The notes under the pieces were generated by a model. It saw nothing but the letters and a program-made list of their open reading frames with translations, had not been told where the DNA came from and did no database searches. From contig DKJZ01000042.1 of assembly GCA_002454975.1 (NCBI GenBank), forward strand, positions 1-57,516: DNA of 57,516 nucleotides, read 5' to 3'. The position numbers and the translations under genes are program-made. This stretch comes from Hylemonella sp. UBA6679. Its GTDB lineage: Bacteria > Pseudomonadota > Gammaproteobacteria > Burkholderiales > Burkholderiaceae_C. Of this stretch, positions 1-7,958 are shown in pieces (the stretch's first letter is position 1; the number at the start of each line of letters is the position of its first letter).

Positions 1-1013
1 AGCATGAAGGCAAAGTCTTCGCTACCGGTGAGTGCAGGGCCGTGCAAGTTGACACCCTCTTCGCCACACACCTGCACACCCACGCGGCGGGCAATCGCAG
101 TGGGCTCGTCGTGGTTGACCAGCACGCAGTAACCAGGCCGCCAATCGATCTCGGCACGCACCCCATAACTTTGCGCTTGTGCGTGCACCAGGTCTTTGAT
201 GCGTTGCTCCAGCAGCAAGCGCACGTGCGGGTCTAAAGCGCGCACGCTGAGTTCCAACTTGGCCAGCGCAGGAATCACGTTGTTGGCTTGGCCAGCGTTG
301 AACGCACCCACGGTGACCACCGCCGACTTGAGCGGATCGACGTTGCGCGAGACGATGCTTTGCAAGGCCAACACGATGCTCGACGCTGCCACCACCGGGT
401 CTGTGCCCAGGTGCGGCATGGCACCGTGCCCGCCCACGCCATGCACACGGATGGTGACGTAGTCGCTCGAGGCCATCATGGCGCCATCGCGAAACACCAA
501 CTGGCCTGCAGGCGTGCCAGGCATGTTGTGCATGGCAAAAATCATGTCGCAAGGGTGTTGCTCAAAGAGGCCGTCTTGCATCATGCGCAAGGCGCCGCCG
601 CCACCTTCTTCGGCGGGCTGAAAAATCATATTCAGCGTGCCATCAAAATCCAACTGCGACATGGCCTTGGCCGCAGCCAAGAGCATGGCGGTGTGGCCGT
701 CATGCCCGCAAGCGTGCATGAGGCCTGGTGTTTTACTGGCCCAGGGCAAACCGTTGGCCTCTTGAATCGGCAGCGCGTCCATGTCGGCGCGCAAACCCAA
801 GGTGCGTGTGCTGCTTCCCTTTTTCAGCGTGCCCACCACACCGGTGCCCCCCAAGCCGCGGTGCACCGCGTAACCCCAACCCTCGAGCTTGTTGGCCACG
901 AGTTCGGCGGTGCGGTGCTCTTCAAAGGCCAGCTCGGGGTGTTGGTGAATCTCGCGGCGCAGCGCGATGAATTCACCCACACGCTCGGTCAGCGCTTCAC
1001 GCAAATAGCTCAT
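1..1013 (-). CDS. M20 family amidohydrolase (hippurate/aminoacyl-amide hydrolase type), C-terminus outside window
   Basis: Metal-dependent hydrolase predicted to cleave an amide bond in an N-acyl amino acid or similar compound. The first 337 residues are visible. They carry the zinc motif HACGHDGH (residues 100-107), RADMDALP (75-82) and PAEEGG (133-138) with the catalytic and zinc-binding glutamates, as in the HipO/AbgB/IAA-amino-acid hydrolase branch of M20. The ATG lies one base after the stop of the upstream Bug receptor gene, so the two are very likely translated from one mRNA. The substrate cannot be told from sequence. The frame is open to the window edge, so only the usual end of the dimerisation and catalytic domains is missing. 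Confidence 0.9.
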   Translation of the reverse strand, partial: MSYLREALTERVGEFIALRREIHQHPELAFEEHRTAELVANKLEGWGYAVHRGLGGTGVVGTLKKGSSTRTLGLRADMDALPIQEANGLPWASKTPGLMHACGHDGHTAMLLAAAKAMSQLDFDGTLNMIFQPAEEGGGGALRMMQDGLFEQHPCDMIFAMHNMPGTPAGQLVFRDGAMMASSDYVTIRVHGVGGHGAMPHLGTDPVVAASSIVLALQSIVSRNVDPLKSAVVTVGAFNAGQANNVIPALAKLELSVRALDPHVRLLLEQRIKDLVHAQAQSYGVRAEIDWRPGYCVLVNHDEPTAIARRVGVQVCGEEGVNLHGPALTGSEDFAFM

Positions 1014-1014
1014 G

Positions 1015-1998
1015 TCACTGCGGCTGCAAGTTGATGGACTTGGCAATCGCGCGGAACTGCGCGGTCCCGTCGGTGTAGGCCTTGCCCACCTCGGCCAGCG
1101 ACAGCGGCTTGGCCAGCAGCTGGCTGTTGGCTTCCAAGCCAGCGCGCACGCCAGGGTCGCTCAAGGTGTCGGTGATGGCTTTGTGGATGGTCTGCACGAT
1201 GGGCTCAGGCGTGTCTTTTTTCACGAAGTAACCGGTCCAGATGGTGAAGGTGAAGTTTTTGAGGGTTTTGCTCTCGCTGATGGCCGGGAAATCTTTGACC
1301 ATGGGCAGACGCTCGTTGTTGAGCACGGCCAGCACTTTGAGCTTGCCGGTTTTGCTCATCTCTTCGTATTTCTTGCCATAAGGCGCCAAGAAAATGTCCA
1401 CCTGGCTACCCAAGATGTCTTGCTCGGCAGGGGCCGCACCTTTGTAGGGCACGTGGGTCATCTCAATGCCAGTGACCTTGGAGAGGTGCTCGCCCAGCAG
1501 GTGATAAAACGAGCCGGGGCCAACGCTGGCGTAGGTGATGGGCTTGCCTTCCTTGGCCATCTTGGCGGCATAGGCGACAAACTCATCCACGGTGTTGACC
1601 GGCAAATCTTTGCGGGCCAAGAAACCGATTTGCGCGGTGGCAATCATTTGCACCAGGCGGAAGTCTTCGCTCTTGAACTTCACCGCTGCGTTGGCCAGGG
1701 GCGAGAGGATGAGCTCGTTGGGCGAGCCCTGGAAAATGATGGCGCCGTCGGAGGGCGAGTTGAGCACTTTTTGCGCGGCAATCGCGCCGCTCACGCCGCC
1801 GAGGTTTTCCACAATCACCGGCTGGCCGAAGTTTTTCGCCAAGGTGGTGTTCACGGTGCGGGCGATCACGTCCGACAAACCGCCGGCGGGGTAGGGCACC
1901 ATCAGCGTGACGGGCTTGCTGGGGTAAGTTTGGGCGTGGGCGGCGCCGGCGAGCAACACAGCAGCTGCCAGGGCTTTGAGCGTGTTTGAAAGTGTCAT
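1015..1998 (-). CDS. Bug family tripartite tricarboxylate transporter substrate-binding protein
   Basis: Periplasmic solute receptor of 327 residues (TctC/Bug family), the usual length. Residues 1-22 are a Sec signal peptide ending AHA, followed by mature QTYPSKPVTLMVPYPAGG, the typical N-terminus with the YPAGG ligand loop. The ATG at 1998 follows the strong ribosome site AAGGAG; the frame is open further upstream but that part has no signal-peptide character. No TctA/TctB membrane genes are in the window, as is common for orphan Bug receptors. Coupling to an M20 amidohydrolase suggests the ligand is an N-acyl or amide compound (inference). A palindromic operator lies between it and the divergent LysR gene. 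Confidence 0.92.
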   Translation of the reverse strand: MTLSNTLKALAAAVLLAGAAHAQTYPSKPVTLMVPYPAGGLSDVIARTVNTTLAKNFGQPVIVENLGGVSGAIAAQKVLNSPSDGAIIFQGSPNELILSPLANAAVKFKSEDFRLVQMIATAQIGFLARKDLPVNTVDEFVAYAAKMAKEGKPITYASVGPGSFYHLLGEHLSKVTGIEMTHVPYKGAAPAEQDILGSQVDIFLAPYGKKYEEMSKTGKLKVLAVLNNERLPMVKDFPAISESKTLKNFTFTIWTGYFVKKDTPEPIVQTIHKAITDTLSDPGVRAGLEANSQLLAKPLSLAEVGKAYTDGTAQFRAIAKSINLQPQ

Positions 1999-2076
1999 GG
2001 TTGTCTCCTTTTTTAATGGGGTGACTTCATCGTAGGCACTCATGATTTGTGCGTCCAATGCATTTTGCAGCACTGA

Positions 2077-2097
2077 TGTATGCATAAAATGCATACA
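2077..2097. promoter_or_regulatory. Perfect inverted repeat, probable LysR operator
   Basis: Arms TGTATGCAT and ATGCATACA are exact reverse complements separated by AAA. The site fits the T-N11-A form of LysR binding sites. It lies between the divergent LysR gene (ATG at 2110) and the Bug/M20 operon (ATG at 1998), directly before the LysR ribosome site. A further ATGCAT core occurs at about 2058-2063. The position suits autorepression plus control of the divergent operon. Confidence 0.75.
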
Positions 2098-2109
2098 AGG
2101 AGGCATTCC

Positions 2110-2991
2110 ATGACCCTGGTTCAATTGCGCCACCTCATCGAGCTGGCCAACAGCGGCTCCTTCAGCCTGGCCGCTGGCCGCTTGTTTCTGACCCAGCCCG
2201 CCTTGAGCCGCAGCATTGCGGCGCTGCAAGAAGAACTGGGCCAGCCCCTGTTCGACCGGGTGGGTCGCAAAATTGAACTCACCGCCTTTGGCCGCAGCAC
2301 GGTGCAAGGTGCGCGCGAGTTGCTGGAGGCTGCGCAAGGCTTGGTGAAAAACGCGGTACGCGGCAGCCAAGGTGAAACCGGGCAGGTGCGCATGGGCCTG
2401 GGCTCGGGGGCAGGCGCCATGCTGATGACGCCCCTGCTCTTGCACATGGCGCAGCACCACCCCAAAGCCCACATCGACTTGGCGCGCGGCAGCACCGAGC
2501 TGTTGGTGCGCGCACTGCGTGAACGGCAGTTGGATGTGCTGGTGATTGATCTGCGCTCCCTCAAACCCGCCAGCGACTTGAATGTGCTGCAAGTGGGCGA
2601 ATTGCCCGGTGCGTTCATGTGCCGCAAGGGCCACCCGCTGTCAAAAAAGAAGCAAGTGAGTTTGGAGATGGTGCGCAGCTACCCGGTGGCCTCCACCCCG
2701 CTGAGCGACGAGGTGGCGCGTGTGCTGATTGACCGCTACGGCCCCGAGGCGCACCCCGAACAGCTCATGACCCTGCGCTGCGAAGAAATTTCCAGCCTGC
2801 TGGATGTGGCCCGCACCAGCGACGCGGTGGTGGTGGCCGTGCGTGCGGTTGCCCCCGATTTGCACGAGCTGCGCATGCACCCGCCCCTCAGTGCCACCGC
2901 GCGGTTTGGCTGGGTCACCTTAAAGAACCGCAGCGTGCCGCCTTTGTGCGGCAAACTCCAAAGCTTGGTGCTGTCGCTTTTGGCACCTTAA
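2110..2991 (+). CDS. LysR family transcriptional regulator
   Basis: Regulator of 293 residues. The N-terminal winged helix-turn-helix (about residues 1-60) has the family pattern LAAGRLFLTQPALSRSIAALQ, with an effector-binding periplasmic-protein-like domain behind it. The ATG at 2110 is preceded by AAGGAGG; an ATG 30 bp upstream lies inside the palindromic operator and is less likely. Divergent orientation to the Bug/M20 pair makes these genes the probable targets, with the imported or hydrolysed compound as a likely inducer (inference). Confidence 0.9.
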   Translation: MTLVQLRHLIELANSGSFSLAAGRLFLTQPALSRSIAALQEELGQPLFDRVGRKIELTAFGRSTVQGARELLEAAQGLVKNAVRGSQGETGQVRMGLGSGAGAMLMTPLLLHMAQHHPKAHIDLARGSTELLVRALRERQLDVLVIDLRSLKPASDLNVLQVGELPGAFMCRKGHPLSKKKQVSLEMVRSYPVASTPLSDEVARVLIDRYGPEAHPEQLMTLRCEEISSLLDVARTSDAVVVAVRAVAPDLHELRMHPPLSATARFGWVTLKNRSVPPLCGKLQSLVLSLLAP

Positions 2992-3010
2992 TCGCAACCC
3001 AGGAGACACC

Positions 3011-3301
3011 ATGGCCACCTATCTCATCGTCGACGGCATCGTCAACAACCCTGAAGCCTACGAGGCCTACAAACTCAAAGCCCGCCCTGCGGTGGAAATG
3101 TATGGCGGCGAGTATTTGGCGCGCGGCGGCGAATTGGACGTGAAGGAAAACGACCTGTGGACGCCCACCCGCATCGTGCTGATTCGCTTCCCCGACATGG
3201 CCAGCGCCCAGCGCTTTTACAACTCGCCCGAGTACCAGGCGGTGCTGCCCATCAGCAAGGCCAACGCCAAGCGCACCTGCTTTTTTGTTGAAGGCATGTG
3301 A
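3011..3301 (+). CDS. DUF1330 domain protein
   Basis: Small protein of 96 residues with the DUF1330 ferredoxin-like (dimeric alpha-beta barrel) pattern: N-terminal TYLIVDGIVNNPEAYEAY, central GGEYLARGGE and C-terminal FPDMASAQRFYNSPEYQ. The family has no established reaction. A good ribosome site (AGGAG) precedes the ATG. It starts 19 bp after the LysR stop in the same direction, so it may be co-transcribed with the regulator. Confidence 0.85.
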   Translation: MATYLIVDGIVNNPEAYEAYKLKARPAVEMYGGEYLARGGELDVKENDLWTPTRIVLIRFPDMASAQRFYNSPEYQAVLPISKANAKRTCFFVEGM

Positions 3302-3308
3302 ACTTAAG

Positions 3309-4073
3309 TTAAGGCTTGATGAGCATCACCAAACCGGTGATGCCCATCAGCACACAAAACAGCGCACGCAAGAGCCGCTCCGGCAAGCGGTGGGCCAAGG
3401 CCACGCCCAGGGTCATGCTCAGCATGCCGCCCGCAGCCAAAGGCAGGCCAACGGCCCAATCGACTTTGCCAGCCTGAGCGTAGGTGGCCAGCGCCACCAC
3501 GGCGCCCGGCGTCACGGTCGCCAATGCCAGGCCTTGGGCCATGGTTTGCTTTTGCACACCAAACCATTTGATGAGGGCCGGCGCCACCACCAAGCCGCCG
3601 CCCACGGTGAACAAGCCCGAGAACACCCCGCTGACCAGCCCCAACACCGGGAACCAGGCTTTAGACAAAGTGATGCGCGGCGCGGCCTCAACTGACAAGG
3701 CGCGCGGCCGCAAGCCCCAAGCCATGTAGACCGACAAGGCCAACAAGAAAGCAGCGAACATCAGGTGCATGGTGTGCATGTCCAGGTTGGCGGCCACCCT
3801 GGCCAGCACATAGGTAGAGACGATGGAACACGAGCCCAACAAACAGGCCGAGCGGATGTCGATCGGGTTGCGTTGGCGGTAGCGCCAAAAACCCAGCAGC
3901 ACATTGGGCGCAATCATCACCAGCGCAGTGCCCTGAGCCAGGGCCTGTTCCATGGCGAACAAACCCACCAAGGCGGGTATGGCCATCAGCCCGCCACCAA
4001 TGCCAAAAATGCCCCCCAACCAGCCCAACAGCAAGCCCAGGCCCAGCTCGCCCAGCAGCGTCATCCAAGACAT
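3309..4073 (-). CDS. Sulfite exporter TauE/SafE family protein
   Basis: Integral membrane protein of 254 residues with about eight hydrophobic segments and the two TauE/SafE glycine-rich signatures: GWLGGIFGIGGGLMAIPAL near the N-terminus and GVFSGLFTVGGGLVVAPAL in the second half. The family exports sulfite, sulfoacetate or other small anions; the substrate here is unknown. The ATG at 4073 begins just before the first membrane segment; an upstream ATG at 4151 would overlap the metH 3' end and add a non-hydrophobic leader. The gene lies downstream of the MetH domain gene in the same direction with a 52-bp gap, which may point to a sulfur-metabolism link. Confidence 0.88.
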   Translation of the reverse strand: MSWMTLLGELGLGLLLGWLGGIFGIGGGLMAIPALVGLFAMEQALAQGTALVMIAPNVLLGFWRYRQRNPIDIRSACLLGSCSIVSTYVLARVAANLDMHTMHLMFAAFLLALSVYMAWGLRPRALSVEAAPRITLSKAWFPVLGLVSGVFSGLFTVGGGLVVAPALIKWFGVQKQTMAQGLALATVTPGAVVALATYAQAGKVDWAVGLPLAAGGMLSMTLGVALAHRLPERLLRALFCVLMGITGLVMLIKP

Positions 4074-4125
4074 GGCTAAGGCTGCTGGCTCAGCAAGACC
4101 TGATGCACCAGCGTTTGAACAATCG

Positions 4126-5190
4126 TCAAGCGGCAGCGGCGTAAAACGCACCGCGGCTCAAGGCGCGGGCGTGCAGAGGCTTGACCGCCTCGCCGATGGC
4201 GTGGATGTGCTCGGGCGTGGTGCCGCAGCAGCCGCCAACGATGTTGACCAAGCCTTCGGCCGCAAACTCTTGCAACAAACGGCTGGTGACCTCAGGCGTT
4301 TCGTCAAAGCCGGTTTCGCTCATGGGGTTGGGCAGGCCGGCATTGGGGTAGCAGCTGATGAAGGTGTCGCCCGCGACGCGCGCCAACTCTTGAATGTAAG
4401 GGCGCATGAGGGCCGCACCCAAAGCGCAGTTCAAGCCCACCGCCAAGGGCTGGGCGTGGCGCACGCTGTGCCAAAACGCGGTGACCGTTTGGCCACTCAA
4501 AATGCGGCCCGAGGCATCGGTGACCGTGCCGCTGATGATGAGCGGTAAGCGCTCACCGCTGGCTTCAAAGTATTCGTCGATGGCAAACAACGCGGCTTTG
4601 GCGTTGAGGGTGTCGAAAATCGTTTCCACCAGCAGCACATCCGAGCCGCCTTCCACCAAGGCTTGTACTTGTTCGTAGTAGGCCGCGCGCAGTTCTTCAA
4701 AATTGATGTTGCGCGCGCCGGGGTCGTTCACATCGGGGCTGATGCTCGCGGTCTTGGGTGTGGGGCCGAGTGCACCCACCACAAAGCGGGGTTTGTCGGG
4801 CGTGCTGAATTTGTCGGAAGCCTGGCGCGCTATGCGGGCCGACTGCAGGTTCATCTCGCGCGCCAGGTGCGCCATGTCGTAATCGGCCTGGGCGATGGTG
4901 GTGGCGCCAAAGGTGTTGGTCTCGATCAGGTCGGCGCCGGCGGCCAGGTAGCCCTCGTGGATGTCGCGGATCACATCGGGGCGGGTAATGCTGAGCAGCT
5001 CGTTGTTGCCCTTGACGTCTTTGGGCACGTCGGCAAAACGGGCCGCTTGCGCCGTGCCCTCGCCGCGGTACTGCGCCTCGCTGAGTTTGAAGCGCTGGAT
5101 CATGGTGCCCATGGCCCCATCCAAAATGGCAATGCGCTGTTGCAAGATGCCCGGCAGGGCCTGGGCGCGGGTGTAGGTCACGGGTTTCAT
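4126..5190 (-). CDS. metH: Methionine synthase, homocysteine-binding domain (split MetH, N-terminal part)
   Basis: Homocysteine S-methyltransferase barrel of 354 residues, corresponding only to the first module of cobalamin-dependent methionine synthase. The start motif ILDGAMGTMIQ and the three zinc-binding cysteines (C255 in GLNCALG; C321 and C322 in GGCCGTTPEH) are present. Pterin-, cobalamin- and reactivation domains are absent and do not follow in this window. Split MetH proteins are known in Burkholderiales, so the remaining modules should be encoded elsewhere. The ATG at 5190 gives MKPVTYTRAQ; the frame extends upstream without conserved residues. Confidence 0.92.
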   Translation of the reverse strand: MKPVTYTRAQALPGILQQRIAILDGAMGTMIQRFKLSEAQYRGEGTAQAARFADVPKDVKGNNELLSITRPDVIRDIHEGYLAAGADLIETNTFGATTIAQADYDMAHLAREMNLQSARIARQASDKFSTPDKPRFVVGALGPTPKTASISPDVNDPGARNINFEELRAAYYEQVQALVEGGSDVLLVETIFDTLNAKAALFAIDEYFEASGERLPLIISGTVTDASGRILSGQTVTAFWHSVRHAQPLAVGLNCALGAALMRPYIQELARVAGDTFISCYPNAGLPNPMSETGFDETPEVTSRLLQEFAAEGLVNIVGGCCGTTPEHIHAIGEAVKPLHARALSRGAFYAAAA

Positions 5191-5234
5191 GCCCCTATTG
5201 TAAAAACCGTGACAATCCATGTGTTGCTCTTGTG

Positions 5235-5257
5235 CTGCAAGCCCTTGCTGCTTGCAG
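5235..5257. promoter_or_regulatory. Inverted repeat between metH and recQ
   Basis: Arms CTGCAAGC and GCTTGCAG are exact reverse complements with a 7-base spacer. The repeat lies in the 83-bp divergent region between the metH domain gene and recQ, 45 bp upstream of the metH ATG. It could be an operator or a leader hairpin. I see no known riboswitch core around it. Confidence 0.4.
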
Positions 5258-5273
5258 ACATTGGGCATGATTT

Positions 5274-7190
5274 ATGGCTCTAGGCCACGTCCTGATTGAT
5301 TCACCAGCTCTTTTTTTGATAGCAGAACTCCCCTCCATCCTGCGCGAGGTTTTTGGCTACGACGCGTTTCGTGGCCCGCAGGCCGACATCATTGCGCATG
5401 TGCACGCCGGCGGCGACGCCTTGGTGCTCATGCCCACGGGCGGGGGCAAGAGCCTGTGCTACCAAATTCCAGCCATTGCCCGCCAGCGCGCCGGGCACGG
5501 CACCACCTTGGTGATTTCGCCCCTCATTGCCCTCATGCACGACCAGGTGGGCGCCCTGCACGAAGCCGGGGTAGAGGCGGCTTTTCTCAACTCCACCCTG
5601 AGCCACGAAGAGGCCAGCGCGGTCGAAAAACGCCTGCTCAAAGGCGAGCTCACCTTGCTGTACGCCGCCCCCGAACGCGTGACCACACCGCGCTTTTTGG
5701 CCTTGCTCGATGCCATGTTCGAGCGCGGGTCGCTGTCGCTGTTTGCCATCGACGAGGCGCATTGCGTGAGCCAATGGGGCCACGACTTCCGCCCCGAGTA
5801 CCGCGCCGTCACCGTGCTGCACCAGCGCTACCCCGGCGTGCCGCGCGTGGCCCTGACCGCCACGGCCGATGCACTCACCCGGGCCGACATTGTGGAGCGC
5901 TTGCAGCTCGAAGACGCGCAGCAGTTTGTCAGCAGCTTTGACCGGCCCAACATCCGCTACACCATCGTGGAGAAAAAAGACGCGCTCACCCAGCTCATGC
6001 GCTTCATTGAGCGTGAGCACACGGGCGAGGCGGGCATTGTGTATTGCCAATCGCGCAAAAAAGTCGAAGACGTGGCCGACAAGCTTGTGCAAGCCGGTGT
6101 ATCGGCCCTGCCCTACCACGCAGGGCTTGACCCGGAGGTGCGCCAGCGCCACCAAGACCGGTTTTTGCGCGAGGACGGCCTGGTGATGGTTGCCACCATC
6201 GCCTTTGGCATGGGCATCGACAAGCCCGATGTGCGCTTTGTAGCGCACCTGGACATGCCCAAAAACATCGAAGGCTATTACCAAGAAACCGGCCGCGCCG
6301 GGCGCGATGGGCAAGACGCCAACGCCTGGATGGCCTACGGCTTGCAAGATGTGGTCAACCAGCGCCGCATGATTGACGAGAGCCCGGCCGACGACACCTT
6401 CAAGCAAGTCATGCGCGGCAAGCTCGACGCGCTGCTGTCGCTGGCCGAGAGCACCGACTGCCGCCGCGTGCGCCTGCTGGCCTACTTTGACGAACGCTAC
6501 GCGGGGCCATCGGGCTTACACACCTTTTGCGGCAACTGCGACAACTGCCTGCAGCCCCCCGCGCTGTGGGACGGCACCGAAGCCGCGCGCAAGCTGCTGA
6601 GCTGCATCTACCGCATCCAGCAAATGAGCGGTCTGAGCTTTGGCGCGGGGCATGTGATGGACATTTTGCGCGGCAAGGTCACCGACAAGGTCACCCAGCA
6701 CGGGCACGCCACCTTGAGCACCTTTGGCATAGCCTCGGATTTGTCCGAGACCCAGTTGCGCGGCGTGCTGCGCCAACTCATCGCGCTGGGCGCTTTGTCG
6801 GTGGACGAGTTCAGCACGCTGCAGCTCACCGCCTCGTCGCGCGCGGTGCTCAAGGGCGAGGTGCAAATCAACCTGCGCTTGTCGGTGTCTCAGCCGGCCG
6901 ACAAACGGGCCCGCAACTTGAGATCGACCGACAAAGCCACCCACCCTGAGCTTGATGCCGCAGCTCAAACGCGCTTGAGCGCCCTCAAGGCCTGGCGGGC
7001 CGAGGTGGCGCGCGAGCACAACTTACCGGCGTATGTGATTTTTCATGACGCCACCCTGGCCGCCATTGCCAGCCAGGCCCCGCGCAACCTCGAAGACCTG
7101 CAAGGCATCAGCGGCATTGGCCTGAAAAAGCTCGAGGCTTATGGCCGCGACGTGTTGCGGGTGGTGGGCTCGGCCAGCGTCACTGATTAA
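5274..7190 (+). CDS. recQ: ATP-dependent DNA helicase RecQ
   Basis: 3'-5' DNA helicase of 638 residues acting in recombination and fork repair. In order: Q-motif region (FGYDAFRGPQ), Walker A MPTGGGKS (53-60), DEAH box (160-163) with VSQWGHDFRPEY, motif III ALTATAD, motif VI QETGRAGRDG (337-346), RQC zinc ligands C396, C419, C422 and C425, and a C-terminal HRDC domain (about 550-635). The start is uncertain: ATG at 5274 gives about 20 residues of poorly conserved leader, TTG at 5316 is an alternative, and the interval contains a TTTTTTTGATAGC stretch resembling repeats elsewhere in the window. Divergent from metH; a strong terminator follows. Confidence 0.95.
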   Translation: MALGHVLIDSPALFLIAELPSILREVFGYDAFRGPQADIIAHVHAGGDALVLMPTGGGKSLCYQIPAIARQRAGHGTTLVISPLIALMHDQVGALHEAGVEAAFLNSTLSHEEASAVEKRLLKGELTLLYAAPERVTTPRFLALLDAMFERGSLSLFAIDEAHCVSQWGHDFRPEYRAVTVLHQRYPGVPRVALTATADALTRADIVERLQLEDAQQFVSSFDRPNIRYTIVEKKDALTQLMRFIEREHTGEAGIVYCQSRKKVEDVADKLVQAGVSALPYHAGLDPEVRQRHQDRFLREDGLVMVATIAFGMGIDKPDVRFVAHLDMPKNIEGYYQETGRAGRDGQDANAWMAYGLQDVVNQRRMIDESPADDTFKQVMRGKLDALLSLAESTDCRRVRLLAYFDERYAGPSGLHTFCGNCDNCLQPPALWDGTEAARKLLSCIYRIQQMSGLSFGAGHVMDILRGKVTDKVTQHGHATLSTFGIASDLSETQLRGVLRQLIALGALSVDEFSTLQLTASSRAVLKGEVQINLRLSVSQPADKRARNLRSTDKATHPELDAAAQTRLSALKAWRAEVAREHNLPAYVIFHDATLAAIASQAPRNLEDLQGISGIGLKKLEAYGRDVLRVVGSASVTD

Positions 7191-7204
7191 GCGCAAGGCG
7201 AAAA

Positions 7205-7227
7205 AAAGCCCCGGCTCGCGGGGCTTT
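7205..7227. terminator. Bidirectional rho-independent terminator
   Basis: Nine-base arms AAAGCCCCG and CGGGGCTTT around a five-base loop, 14 bp after the recQ stop. An A-run precedes the stem and a T-run ends it, so it can stop both recQ and the convergent small gene that ends at 7253. Confidence 0.85.
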
Positions 7228-7252
7228 GAAGGCTGTGTGGGGTGAGGACCGC

Positions 7253-7555
7253 TCAGTGTGTACGCTGAAAGCTGGCTTCGTAAGCCATGGCCGCACCGGT
7301 CATGGTGTTTTGCAGCCTCTCAATGGCGCGGCGGTGACGCGCAGCCGCCTCGGCACCGAGCTGGCTGGTGTGGCGCTGCATCAGCGCGTTGAGCTTTTGA
7401 CGGCATGGGTCGAGCACACCCGCCATGTGCAAAGCGATGTAGGCCACATGGTCCGCGTGGGTGGTGCGGAACTCATCTGCCCACTGCTTGAACATTTGCC
7501 ATTTGTAAGTGCCCCGCTCGGGCGCTTGAATCACTTCTTTGGCGGCTGTGGTCAT
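7253..7555 (-). CDS. Hypothetical protein, 100 residues
   Basis: Small, soluble, mostly helical protein with no signal peptide or membrane segment. Its middle is rich in His and Ala (THADHVAYIALHMAGVLDPC) and the C-terminal half is basic-amphipathic (AARHRRAIERLQNTM). I do not recognise a family. The ATG at 7555 is preferred; a TTG three codons upstream (7564) is possible. It is convergent with recQ and shares its terminator. The reading frame has codon use like its neighbours, which supports a real gene. Confidence 0.6.
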   Translation of the reverse strand: MTTAAKEVIQAPERGTYKWQMFKQWADEFRTTHADHVAYIALHMAGVLDPCRQKLNALMQRHTSQLGAEAAARHRRAIERLQNTMTGAAMAYEASFQRTH

Positions 7556-7654
7556 GGTGGTCAACTCAGGTTGGTTAGCAAGGGCACATGCACTTGCTGT
7601 ATGAGCAACACGCGTGGGCCCGGGCTTTGGTTGACGCCCATCAGAGATATTTTT

Positions 7655-7670
7655 GAAACCCGCGGGTTTC
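7655..7670. promoter_or_regulatory. 16-bp perfect palindrome
   Basis: GAAACCCG followed directly by its reverse complement CGGGTTTC. It lies in the 262-bp gap between the 100-residue protein gene (minus) and the 46-residue protein gene (plus). A dyad without spacer is more typical of a regulator site than of a terminator. No cognate regulator is obvious. Confidence 0.45.
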
Positions 7671-7737
7671 CACTGACTCGCTCATCAGGGTTTTCAAGAG
7701 GTTTTCGCCGGTTTAGGCCAGGCTTAGGCAAAACACC

Positions 7738-7754
7738 CTGTCAGGAATTGACAG
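7738..7754. promoter_or_regulatory. Inverted repeat upstream of the 46-residue membrane protein
   Basis: Arms CTGTCA and TGACAG with a 5-base spacer, flanked by two copies of CAAAACACCC (7729-7738 and 7757-7766) spaced 28 bp apart. This sits about 65-90 bp upstream of the start at 7818 and may be its promoter or operator region. TTGACA is inside the repeat, but the nearest TAAAAT lies 23 bp away, too far for a standard sigma-70 promoter. Confidence 0.3.
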
Positions 7755-7817
7755 CACAAAACACCCCAAGGACGGGTAAAATGCGGCCAGTTTTGTCAAT
7801 TTTGAGCAGGATTTCTC

Positions 7818-7958
7818 ATGTCTAACCCCAAAGCCACGCACGACCAACAACCGGTTGACCCGATTGAAGCCATTGTTCCGAGCATCCCCGTGGTCATCCC
7901 CGTGGTGGGCGGCATCCTGATTTTCTTGCTGGCGTTCATCGCCGTGTTCATGGCCTAA
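7818..7958 (+). CDS. Small single-span membrane protein, 46 residues
   Basis: ATG-to-TAA frame of 47 codons. The first 20 residues are polar with acidic and proline residues (MSNPKATHDQQPVDPIEA). Residues 24-46 form one continuous hydrophobic helix (VVIPVVGGILIFLLAFIAVFMA) that runs to the C-terminus, so it resembles a tail-anchored or bitopic small protein. GCAGGA lies nine bases upstream as a possible ribosome site. Codon use matches the surrounding genes, and the sharp polar/hydrophobic split is unlikely by chance. Function unknown; pckG follows about 200 bp downstream in the same direction. Confidence 0.6.
   Translation: MSNPKATHDQQPVDPIEAIVPSIPVVIPVVGGILIFLLAFIAVFMA

Noticed and set aside
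5191..5273. Possible SAM, SAH or cobalamin riboswitch upstream of the metH domain gene
   Set aside because: The region is only 83 bp, shared with recQ, and shows a simple dyad but none of the conserved riboswitch cores.
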